A stretch of 64,000 nt of DNA from the NCBI GenBank assembly GCA_039519185.1, contig CM076854.1, forward strand, positions 154,810,166 to 154,874,165. Direction: 5' to 3'. Under the pieces are notes generated by a model. It worked only from the letters and a program-made list of their open reading frames with translations. It did not search any database and was not told the DNA's origin. Position 1 is the first letter of the stretch; each line of letters opens with the position of its first letter. This DNA comes from Astragalus membranaceus. Lineage: Eukaryota > Streptophyta > Magnoliopsida > Fabales > Fabaceae. Below, one piece after another: positions 23,148-33,188 of this stretch. Made by a program: the position numbers and the translations under genes.

Positions 23148-24745
23148 AAGTGAGTATAAAAGCTAGGAGAACTTTGGCAATTTTTTTTCTCTCACTTTTT
23201 TTTTTGTTTTCAAACACGGTTCATGTGCATGTAATCTTACTGTCCGATTTTCGTTTTGATTCTTCAGTGTTTCTTGCGAAACTGATTCTTGCATCTAGTT
23301 TCTAATTCAATTTCTGATATGATGCACATTTGTTTCGTGTGATTTAGTTAGAAATTGCTCCATTTCGAGTTCAAACCGTGAGTCATTTTCGTTTTTGTAA
23401 ACTCAAATTCGATTCTGATTTTGCTTCATTTTTTCTCAAATTTCTTGTGTGTGTTTGTCTACTGCACTGATTTCGAATCTATAGCACTTGATTTCATGCC
23501 TTTTGATTGAGTTTTGAGCAATATACCATAGTCACAACCTAAAGCACGTTTTGCCTCTAAAAATCACGTTTTCGAGTAATCTCTTTCACTCTTTTGTGCA
23601 AATTGATGATATATTTAGCTTCCTTATGAAATTTTGCTTGAAAAGCACTATTCGTTTGCTTGATTTGGTGAAGATTTGATAATTCTGGAAATTTGAGTGT
23701 GATGTGTTCATCAACTTCATCTTCAACCTTAGTTTCCAGAAGTGCTTTTCTGCACAAGAGGTTTTTTGGTTCTGAAAGTTCCATAGTTAAATTCCTTGTG
23801 AAATTTTGAGTGAAATGGACACCAATTTTGTCTGATTTGGTTGAGTATTCAATGAGATAAACCTGTTATAAGAAATCAATCATTCACTTGTGTTCTTGGT
23901 GTTCTTCATTTCCAGAAATTCTTTGATCCAGAATTGTTTGGTTAAAACTTCAAATGGTGTTTCTGGATTCAATATAGCTCCTTTTACCGTGATTCAAATG
24001 CCAAGTTTTTTGTCTCAAAATCTAGTATTATTTGAGACATTGAAAAAAATATTAAAAAAAAAAGAAAATACTGAAACAAAATAGAACAAAACTGCAAAAC
24101 AACTATTATTTTCAAGAAAAAAGGCATCAACCTTATCACAGGAGCATCAAAAAAATTCCAAAAACTTCATAAAAAATTCCTAGTGTTAGTAAACATTATT
24201 TGGTTCATTGAGAAATTTTCTCAAAACTTTTTGGGGACATTTGGACCATTTTACCCTTGGAGGCTTATTTGCTCACTTTGTTGCGTTTTCTTTGGTGCAT
24301 TGCTACCAAATCTTTTTGAGTCTCTTTTTTGTAGTTTAAATTTGTCTTTAAATACTCTATATTGGTTTAGCCTTTTGAAATTTTTTGCTTTTGATTTTGG
24401 TCTTCAAAATTCCTAAGTTTGTCATAGTAGTTTCTTTCCCTTTTTGGCATTCTTGGTGATTGACAATACTCTCATTGAGAATCTATAGTAATATCAACAT
24501 CAAGGTTGGAAAGAGGCTTTTTAGGTTCACTCCTAAGAGATCATTGCAGAATAGAGTGACTTGAGTGACCCTACTTTACACTTGCGTGCCCAAAAAAAAT
24601 CTCTTGAGTGGAGAGTATTTTTCCTAAAAAGCCTAAACACGAGTGGAGTGAAATTTGGTGAGCAATACACTTGTGAGGACTTATTGGTGGCTGGAATTTT
24701 TTTTGTTATTCTCTAACTCTTCTTGTAGGTACCACATTGCACTTG
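23148..24745 (+). other. Leader of internal region B
   Basis: A degenerate PBS (tgagtataaaagct) follows LTR B. No gag-like coding is recognised before about 24750. Short frames on both strands have no domain. The TC- and T-rich leader text is shared with the start of internal region A. Confidence 0.55.
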
Positions 24746-24748
24746 AAG

Positions 24749-26023
24749 GATGGATGAAGGGTAGAAAGGAAGCCCAAGGAGACATGTTTCACCTAGACGG
24801 TATCTTTCTCCTAAGAGACATGATTCCCCTCATGAGTACTATGTAAGGAGGTATAGAAAATATAGATATGATGAGGGTCAAAGGAGGTATAGAAGAGATA
24901 AGTATGTTGAGGAGGAAGAACATGAAAGGAGACATAAAATGAGGGATACCAATGAAAACATGGAAGAAGCTTTTCAATCTAACTTTGAAGATGATAAAGC
25001 TCCGGCCGTGGTGCCACATGGTAAAGAGAAAATCTCTACTTCTATTCCTATTGCTATTACTTCTTCTTTGTTCCATGTAAGATGTCGTGTTCAAAATAGT
25101 CTATGTTGTTTGCAAGTGGTTGGTGAGAGTTGTGTTAATATGGCTAACACTCGTTTAGTACAAAACTCAACCTTCACACCTTTGACCATCCAACACTATA
25201 TATGCTCAAGTTTCATAAAGATAAAGAAGAAATTCTTGTGAATAAAAAAGTGTTTGTTAGTTTTTCTACTCATATTTACAAAGACATAGTCTTATGTGAT
25301 GTTGTACCTATAGAGACTGCCCACCTAATCCTAGGTAGGCCATGGAAACATGATAAAAAAGTACTCTATGATGGATTTGCTAACAAATACTTTTTTAGGC
25401 ATGACAATTTGAAAATTCATCTTACTTCTCTTAGCCTTCATGAAATGCTTAAGGACCAAATTGCTTTGAGGAAGAAAATAGAGGAAGAAACAAAGGAAAT
25501 GAATGTTAAAATCAATGAGGATGATGTAGCAATTAGGGTTGGCCAAGCACTACTATGGGAAGAAACTTTTAAAGAGGTTCAAAAAATTGGAAGTAGGGAG
25601 GAGGTTGGACCAATGTTGGAAGAGCTACTCAAACTTCCATCTTCTAATGATTTTGTTTGCTTGACCACTAATGCTAATTTTTCTTCTAGTTTTGTTGACT
25701 CCTCTTATAAGGTGAGTGAAGATGATGTTTCACTTGAGGCACTTGCAAAGAATGAAGAGCACCATATTGCATTTATACATGAGAATTGTGAGGTACATAA
25801 GGAAAAGAGCATTCCAAGTGTAGTTGTGGTAGGTAACTTTAATATTGATGGTACTTCCGAAAGTGCACAATTACATGGTAAGGCCAAGGTAATGGAGAAT
25901 GTGCTTAATGTTTTTAAGTTGCAAAGGTATAATATTTTCCATCTTTTCTCCATTCCTTACTCTATGTCTTTTTCTTTTGCTTGGAAGTTTACCACTTTGG
26001 ATTGTATTGACACTAGTGCTTAG
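24749..26023 (+). pseudogene. Gypsy gag tail and retropepsin-like region, non-autonomous
   Basis: An Arg/His/Tyr-rich segment (SPRRHVSPRRYLSPKRH, YYVRRYRKYRYDEGQRR) has an in-frame TAG near 24761. It leads into VVGESCVNMANTRLV, which resembles the protease active-site block (D/S-G-S-C-x-N) of plant Ty3/gypsy gag-pro but lacks the expected Asp. After a frameshift near 25200 come LVNKKVFVSFSTHIYKD and HLILGRPWKHD, the retropepsin C-terminal half (ILGRPW). A Lys/Glu-rich stretch follows to the stop at 26021-26023. No reverse transcriptase or integrase lies between this and LTR C. Confidence 0.7.
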
Positions 26024-26178
26024 AATTTGCATGATTAGGCTTTTATTTGAAGTCACCCACTTCCCTTTTGATCCTGGTGGAGCCTAAGCAATTCTTGCAT
26101 TAGTTTAGTTGTCTTTTATTTTCAAAATAAGTGATTTTTGTCCATCTTTGATGTAGGTTTCCAAGAGGGGGAGTATGA

Positions 26179-26984
26179 TGTGAGCCCACATCCATGTCTG
26201 GCCTAATTATGGAGCTTGGATGACGGCCACAAAGATAAAGATTCAAAAGACCAAAAAGATATTCAACACTTAACGGGAATATACTTTAGTGTGTCCACCT
26301 TGATAATTGACAAGGACACACTAAAGGTGACCAAGAATACCTTAGGGAATTTCTAGAATTATCAAATTCTAGTGTGCCCTATTTCTTTGTATTTGCTTTT
26401 CAATAAATTTAGGATTTCATTTTTAATTGTAATGAACATTTATTTTTGAGCCTTGTTGGCCATTTAGGAGGCTATGACCTTTATTACTTTGATGTGGCCA
26501 TGGGCCTTGTTTTTCTTTTAGTGGACTGTATGTTGGGCCTAGGATCCAATAGTCCAACATATAAATAGTTTTCTCTTCCTTGTAATTCCTTAGAACTTTG
26601 ATGAATGAAATTCACTTTTACATTTTGAGCATGAGAGTGCCCTAATACCTAAGTGAGTGGTGAGTGGCTAGTTGCTAATGTTAGTGAAGGTTCATCATGG
26701 ATTCTCCAAGGTTTATTGAGATGAGAACCTTGAGCACACAACCTTGAGGCTAGGAGAGCTCAAGGATAGTGTTGTCCTTATCATCTTCCCAAGGAAGATG
26801 TGGTGAACTTCCTTCTCCACTTCCATTTCTATCTCTTCCATATTTGCATTTTCTTCCTTTCAAGTAAGTGTTGTGTCATTTGTGTTGTGTTTTTGTTAAT
26901 CTTGTTCTTGTGTTTTTGTGAGAAATAACTTGTTTTGTCATTTTTCTAGATCCAAATCTTAGGAGATAATGTTAGATCTCATCA
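26179..26984 (+). mobile_element. Gypsy-type LTR C (806 bp)
   Basis: It starts TGTGAGCCCACATC after the polypurine tract aagagggggagtatga and ends ...GATCTCATCA. It matches LTR B closely across the whole length and keeps the 14-bp segment missing from B. It has the uninterrupted target sequence for CACTA-2. Confidence 0.92.
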
Positions 26985-27060
26985 AAGATTTGGATGAAAT
27001 AACCTGGCTTTGATACCACTTTGATGAGATCTAACATTATCTCCTAAGATTTGGATCTAG
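26985..27060 (-). mobile_element. Inverted LTR end with canonical PBS
   Basis: Read on the minus strand, 27060 down to 27022 is the last 39 bp of the same LTR (ending CTCATCA). It is followed by 'aag' and TGGTATCAAAGCCAGG, a clear tRNA-Met-type primer binding site. It faces the end of LTR C head to head, and the rest of that second copy is absent. Confidence 0.85.
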
Positions 27061-28258
27061 GACATATTTATCTGATGAATAATTTATCTGAGGCATTTAA
27101 TTCGACTATTTTGGTAGCTAGGGATAAGCCGATTATCACAATGTGTGAATGGATTAGGGCATATTTGATGGGTAGAATTGCTACGCTTAGATACAAACTT
27201 GATAGGTGGCAACATCCAGTGATGCCTAAGCCTAGGAAAAGGTTAGACATAGAGGTGGAACGGGCTGGGAATTGGATCCCTACATGGGCAGGTGATGAAT
27301 TATTTCAAGTTGAACAGATTGGATTTGATTATAGCTTCACAGTTGATATTAGTAAACGTAGTTGCCGTTGTAATTTCTGGGAATTGGTAGGAATTCCTTG
27401 TAGACATGTTGTTGCTGCCTTAGCAAAGAGAGATCAAAACCCTGAAGAATTTGTTGCACACTGGTATACAAGGGACAATATGAGCTATGTTACAGCTTTA
27501 GTATTAGTCCTCTCAACGGCCAAGACATGTGGCCCGAAGTTGAATGTGAGGAGCTCTTGCCACCACAATACAAGAGAGGGATAGGTAGACCTAAAAAACT
27601 AAGAAGAAGGGAGCCTGATGAACCTGCGAAAGATACTACCAAGTATGTGAGGGTGGGGACTAAAATCAGGTGCACAAAATGTCACCAATATGGTCACAAT
27701 GCTAGATCTTGCAAGAGCGCAACAATAAACCCAGCAGCACAAGCTAGAAAGGTAAATTAATTCTGTTTTTTTATTGAATAATTTTGTATAATTCTATAAA
27801 TTAATGCTTAAGTATAATTTTGTCTTTCATTTTTGTCTGAAATTCAGAGAAAACCGAAGAAAGTGTCTCAAGTGCCACCAGCAGCAGCGCAGCAACAAGT
27901 GCCACCACCACCAGCGCAGCAACAAGTGCCACCAACAGCAGCGCAGCAACAAGATGTGCCACCAGCAGCAGCGCAACAACAAAATGTGCCACCAACATCA
28001 GCGCAGCAACAAGTGCCACCAACAGCAGCGCAACAACGACATATGCCACCATTTGTGCCACCAAGGCAGCAACATTTGTCTAAGTTTGTTCCACCAAGAC
28101 AGCTAAGACCCAAACTTCCAATCAAGAGTGTGAGAAAGAGTTCCAGAATTATTAATAGGAACTTGTCAACACCTATTGGTGGTCCTGGGAGTGATGAAGC
28201 ATCACCTATTGTTGTTGATGATGGAGGAGAGTTGACACAAGAAGACCCTCGTGTTTAG
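27061..28258 (+). pseudogene. MULE (MuDR-type) transposase, 3' part, frameshifted
   Basis: It begins mid-protein at NNLSEAFNSTILVARDKPI. An SWIM zinc finger (CRCNFWELVGIPCRHVVAAL) occupies about 27358-27420. A frameshift at about 27490 separates it from ISPLNGQDMWPEV and a CCHC knuckle (CTKCHQYGHNARSC, about 27672-27712). An intron at 27752-27847 (GT-AG, phase 0) leads to a last exon of VPPAAAQQQ-type repeats and KSVRKSSRIINRN, stopping at 28258. The catalytic DDE part is missing, cut by the LTR junction at 27060. Confidence 0.85.
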
Positions 28259-28707
28259 GTCTATTTTGGAAACTAATAGAACGTTTAGGATCTATTTTGG
28301 ATGTATTTTGGAAACTCAATGAATGTTTAGGAATGTTTTGGATGTATTTTGGAAACTCAATAAATGTTTAAGTTTATTTTGAATGAATGTTTAAGTCTAT
28401 TTTGAATGTTGCTGAAAATGCTGCTGAAATGCTGCTAAATAATGCTGCCGAGTTATGCTGCTGAATTTTAGTTAAATAGTGCTGCGAAAATGCTGCTGAA
28501 TTTTACACCAACTTGTTAATATGCTGCTGAATTTTAAATGACTTGTTATTACCAATTATGCGGCTGAATTTTACACCATAAGTAAACCATACTCATTCAT
28601 TAATTCCATAAAAATCATTACAACATCATACTCTCCTAAATGCCTAATACATCACTACATACTAACACCATAACATCATTAAATCACTAAATTCTAACAC
28701 CATTACA
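28259..28707. other. 3' flank of the MULE gene with short repeats
   Basis: Repeated 'ctattttggaaactcaat' units (28262-28400) and 'tgctgctgaattttaca' units (28410-28580). No gene. Confidence 0.6.
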
Positions 28708-29102
28708 TTATTTCCTCCCATAGCGAAAAGCCAACAAAACCCAACTAACCAACATCAACCCCATAAGCCATTTCACTTTATTCCTCTCATACTCCAACTT
28801 CGTCTTTAATTTTGCAATTTTCTGTGAACTCAAGTTTAACATTTCCTCAGAACAGCTACAAACAATTGGTGGTTGGGCATATTGAGAGGCATTCACCATT
28901 GGTGTTCTATCTACATCAAGTAGGTCATCCCAAATGAACAAATCACACGTCACCCTTCCCCTATTTATGCATTTCCAAAACCTTCTTCCTCTATTTACTT
29001 TAGTGGCTGCAATGACATCCTCATAGGTAATTCACAACCACAAAGAGGTACCATTCCATGCCTTGAGTTAGCCACAGATGAACTAGCTCTTGAACTTGAC
29101 AT
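28708..29102 (-). pseudogene. GRF-type zinc finger protein, frameshifted
   Basis: From Met at 29102 (MSSSRASSSVANSRHG) the frame gives PLCGCELPMRMS. After a one-base shift near 29003 it gives ATKVNRGRRFWKC and CDLFIWDD, which together form the GRF zinc finger (C-x-C ... NPGRRFWKC ... C-x-F-x-W-x-D). A coiled-coil (KIAKLKTKLEYERNK) and a terminal hydrophobic helix (LMLVSWVLLAF) follow. This layout is common for the small second gene found with plant MULEs. The frameshift suggests it is dead. Confidence 0.75.
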
Positions 29103-29164
29103 TTTCGAAGGGATTGAAGAGGACAGCAACAAGTGCGAACCTGAGAGAGACAGAGGGAGACGAA

Positions 29165-29330
29165 ATTGGAGTTGGTGATGGAAGAGGAGCTTTTGGCGAA
29201 GACAGAGGATGAGAGGAGAGGAAGGCAGCAACCTGAGATGAGTTGAGTGATGGAAGAGGAGCTTTTGGCGAAGAGAGAGGATGAGAGGAGAGGAAGGCAG
29301 CAACCTGAGATGAGTTGAGGAAGGCAGCAA
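29165..29330. repeat. Tandem duplication, about 75 bp x 2
   Basis: 'gatggaagaggagcttttgg' to 'gcaacctgagatgagttgag' occurs twice, near 29178 and 29248, with only a few mismatches. It is probably in the 5' leader of the GRF gene. Confidence 0.85.
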
Positions 29331-29339
29331 CCTAAATTG

Positions 29340-29552
29340 AATTTATCCCCAATTTGAGGTTGGGGATAGGGGCATAATAGGAAATATACATTTCATTTAA
29401 GTGAGATGGCATTCCATGTGTAGAAAACATCCACCTCAGCGCTGCCACATCCGCTAAAATATGCCAAATCAGTATACAAATCATAGCAGGGACCAAAACA
29501 GATAAAAAAATATTTGCAGGGACCATTTTAAAAGAAATATTTTTACAGAGAC
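29340..29552. mobile_element. Right terminus of the MULE
   Basis: It ends 'gcagggaccattttaaaaga' then 'tatttttacagagac', a format seen at many plant MULE TIRs (gtctctgtaaaaat... inward). TTAACCATT at 29553-29561 would be the 9-bp TSD. The matching left TIR is not present, consistent with loss of the 5' half of the element. Confidence 0.55.
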
Positions 29553-29634
29553 TTAACCATTGGGCCGACACTGAACGCACAAGGTGCAATGTTCTATTTA
29601 TTACATAGGACATTGATTTTCCTACCCCCACATG
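29552..29634. repeat. 83-bp perfect direct repeat, right copy
   Basis: Identical to 12631-12713. Here it spans the MULE end, 56 bp of flank and the first 27 bp of the element that starts at 29608. Confidence 0.95.
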
Positions 29635-30411
29635 TGGCCCTCATACCCCCCCCCCCCACCATTTTAAATAATCCCCATTTTACCCCTCCACAAGTTTACA
29701 CTATACGAATTTATCTATTAGATAGATAAATCTGTAATTAAATAGAAAAAAGTTATAAAAACATCACAAAATATTCTTAAAATAATTAAAAACTATAAAA
29801 AGTAATCTAATAAAATCTGAAGAAGGTTATGCAATTTTTTTTAGATTTCTGGAGATTATGAAAAATTAAAACAACAGTAAACGAAGAAATTTGGGATTTT
29901 GAGCCCCGCAGTTCCGATAGAAGTCTATTCTTTAGGAATTATGGTCCTTGAATTTTTTCGTATTTATTGGGTGTGGTTTTGTTTCAATCGAAATAGGTTG
30001 CACGAAAACCAATTTTTTGCCTAGATTATCTATCTGGCGTACAACATCATCACATGTAAGGAATATTTGTGCTCTGAACAGAACTAAAAGATCACCGGTA
30101 TCCATATCTATTTTATTTAAAAAATAATAATTATAATTTTTTAACAAATTAGAAATAATTACTGATTTATCTATTTAATTAATAAATCCGTAATATATAA
30201 TACGGTAACGTATTTTTAAATTACGAATTTATTAATTAAATAGATAAATCCTTAAAAAAAATAAAAAATTGTATTACGAATTTATCTATTAAAGGTAAAT
30301 CCGAAAATCCATTTTTTTTCCAAACATTGTAAACGAGAGGGGTAAAATGGAAATTTCACGTGCTGCGTGGATGTATAATGGGCAACGGTGAGGGTAGGAA
30401 AATCAACATCC
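29608..30411. mobile_element. Non-autonomous Mutator-like element (804 bp)
   Basis: The TIRs are GGACATTGATTTTCCTACCC and the inverse of GGATGTTGATTTTCCTACCC. The 9-bp TSD is TATTACATA / AATTACATA, one mismatch (29599-29607, 30412-30420). The inside has palindromic 'gaatttatctatta' repeats on both sides and a unique core near 29880-30110. No ORF of note. Confidence 0.85.
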
Positions 30412-30420
30412 AATTACATA

Positions 30421-31345
30421 TCATAAAAGCAAAAGAGAGTTCGGATCTTGTTTTTGGGCCTATTGGTGCCAGCCTGTTGGTGCCAGCCCGTATGTTTCCC
30501 TTGTATGTTCGTGTTCTCGGTTGGGCCTTGCCCAGTTAGTTAAATGAACCCAGCACATTTGTTGGCAAATGTTTCTCAGGAATAATATGCAGAGATGAAA
30601 AGGGATATATTCTTACAGCGGCTTGCAAGCAATTCTTCGCTTCTTCTCCGTTGATGGCAGAAGCCTTAAGCCTCCGTGAAGCGATATATTTGGGTCGAAA
30701 CATCAGCATCCCACACGCCATCTTTGAAGCTGGCAATCAATCGGTTATTGAAACTTGCAGAGGGAACCAACAAAGAGAGGAAATTAGAGGCATCATTGAA
30801 GACATCAAATTTCTAAAGCAAAGCTTTGTTAGCTGCGATTTTACCTGGGTTAACCGTGAGGGAAATGGCGTCGCTCACTTCATCGCATCACTTGCTCAAC
30901 AAAACCGGCTACTTGGAAACTGGTCCCGGAACCCTCCTCAACATATGCGTAACGCTTTGGCTTTGAATAGTTCGTATATCAGAGCGGAATAACAGATCAA
31001 TTGGGGCTAGGTGGTGGTGTAACTTTGGCGAGTCTTTGATTCCATGGTGATGCATCGCTGGCTGCTGTGTTCAATCTTCTCTGGTCTCGTAAGGTTAAGG
31101 TGCTCGATTGACGGATCTGGTGTTAGCAAATACCTCTTGGTGAAAGTAGTTGTAATTGGAGCGGGTTTTTGAATTTGGGGCGGGCCTGTATCTGTGATTG
31201 TTGGGCTCATAGCGTGTGTCCATTTGGTCCATGAGAACTTGTATATGTTCCCAATATGGGTTGTTTGGTTTGGGCCTTGCCCATTTAGCAATGAATCATC
31301 AACCTTTGACCAAAAAACACCAGCACAGTTGTTAAAAAAAAAAAG
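30421..31345 (+). mobile_element. 5'-truncated LINE fragment with A-rich tail
   Basis: It contains an RNase H-like coding end, then untranslated DNA and an A-rich tail at about 31325-31345 (ttgttaaaaaaaaaaag). The exact left boundary is not resolved. A short repeat 'ttgggccttgccca' occurs near 30521 and again at 31273, inside the fragment. Confidence 0.6.
30540..30992 (+). pseudogene. LINE-type RNase H domain fragment
   Basis: The frame opens after a TAG at 30537 and reads FVGKCFSGIICRDEKGY, LMAEALSLREAIYLG, IFEAGNQSVIETC and TWVNREGNGVAHFIASLA, a plant RVT_3-type RNase H. The acidic residue expected in the FESD-like block is replaced (FEAG) and the first catalytic segment is missing. It is probably inactive. 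Confidence 0.75.
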
Positions 31346-31405
31346 AAAAGAAACACGAGGCTTAAAATTGAGCCCTCTTCTATTAATCCAACTCTTTAAA
31401 AGTTA

Positions 31406-32633
31406 GGGTTTTTTTTTTGTACCCCCACCACCTCCCTATCTACCCCATCGACCCTGCAAAAAGACGCAATTGCCCTTCACAAAAATTAAAAATCCCGAAC
31501 GTATCCGGATTTCAATTTTTTTTTTGGAAATCGGATTTAGGTAAATCCGATTTCAACTAAAAAATTTAAAAAATTTAAATCGGATTTAGGTAAATCCGAT
31601 TTCCACTAAAAAATTTAAAAAAATAAAATCGGATTTATTTAAGATGGGGTAGATCCGCTTTGAAAAATAACAAATCGAATTTACCTTAATTGGGGGTAAA
31701 TCCGATTTGTTATTTTTAAAAACGGATCTACCCCCATATAAGGTAAATCCGCTTTTAAAAATAACCAAAGCGGATTTACCTTATGTGGGGGTAAATCCGC
31801 TTTGTTAACCTAATTAATAAATAACTCAGTTAAAATTTTAGATACAAATTTCGACCGTCTTTTGGTTCTGTTTAGTGTGTGGTTCGTTAACACGTGACGA
31901 TATTGTACGTCGGGAGAATAATTTAGGCTAAAAAATCAGTTTTTGGGCAACCTACTCAAATTGTAATGAAACCACATTCTTTAAATCGGAAAAATATCAA
32001 GGATCAATACACCTGAAGAAGGGACTTCTTTCAGGACTGGGGACCTCAAAATCCCAAATTCCATCGTTTACTATTTTATATTAATTTTTTTAATTTTTCA
32101 TAATCTCCAAAAAATCTGAAAAAATTTGCATAACCTTATTTTGGTTTTATTAGATTTTTAGTGGTGTTTTTATAATTTTTGGATTAGTTTTGGCTGTTTA
32201 ACGGATTTTTAGTAGCATTTTATAACCTTTTTTAAAAAATTAAATAAAAAACAATTTTTTTTAATAACAAAATCGGATTTACCTTAGGTGGGATAAATCC
32301 GATTTTCTTTTTTTAGGGAAATCGGATTTACCTTAGGTGGGATAAGTCCGATTTTCTCTTTTTTTAGGGAAATCGGATTTATGTGCCCACCAGGTAAATC
32401 CGATTTCCAAAATAACAAAGCGGATTTACCTTCAGCTAAGGTAAATCCGCTTTGTTATTTTTGAAATCGGATTTACCCCCATCTGAGGTAAATCCGACTT
32501 TAAAAATAACAAAGCGGATTTACCTTAGATGAAGGTAAATCCGAGCGAATTGTAAGTTGGGCAGGGGTATTTTCGGGTTTTAGCAATTTGATGGGGGTAG
32601 ATGGGAGTTGATGGGGGTACAAAAAAAAAGGCC
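31406..32633. mobile_element. Non-autonomous Mutator-like element (1228 bp)
   Basis: TIRs begin GGGTTTTTTTTTTGTACCCCC and, inverted from the right, GGCCTTTTTTTTTGTACCCCC. The 9-bp TSD TAAAAGTTA is perfect (31397-31405, 32634-32642). Many inverted pairs of 'aatcggatttacc' and 'ggtaaatccgatt' flank a unique core. Part of the core (about 32035-32080, ggacctcaaaatcccaaatt) matches the core of the 29608 element in the opposite orientation. Confidence 0.88.
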
Positions 32634-33188
32634 TAAAAGTTACTAGGGAGGTGTCCGCTAGGGTTTTGGTACCTTTGGTTTTGGTTAGTTATTAACCTCT
32701 GGGTTATTATACTATTTGGTTGGTGAACCAGTGAGTTTGTTGTGTTGTCTATTTCTTATTAACTCTAGAGTAGAGACATATGTTTCTTTGATGGTTAAGT
32801 CCATCATTTAGTGGGTATTAACCAGTCCTTCTTCAGCTTTATCTCTATGTGTACTGGTTTAGCTTCATTGATATGGAGTTATTATCATCAACAACCAACA
32901 CAATAAGAAGTAAACACAAGTTATTACAAGCTGTAGTGAGTATTGAAGTCTTGGTATAATTCATCTAGTTATCAGTTTATTTCTTACATAATGTCTAGTC
33001 AAAAGAGCAAATAGAACATTAGGTTCATCCTTGTTTCTGTATAGAGCAAAGTGTAGGATTTTCGTATTAGAGAGTCAAAAAGAGCAAAAGAGCAGTTCAA
33101 GAGTTAATTTGTTAGTCCAGCAGTTTATTTAGGTTCTGTGTCTGTGTTTCTTTTGTCGGTTTCTGTCCTCTGTGTTTTTCTTGTCTTC

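Noticed and set aside
27801..28125. Val/Ala-rich and Cys/Gly-rich minus-strand frames
   Set aside because: Antisense of the VPPAAAQQQ repeats in the MULE last exon.
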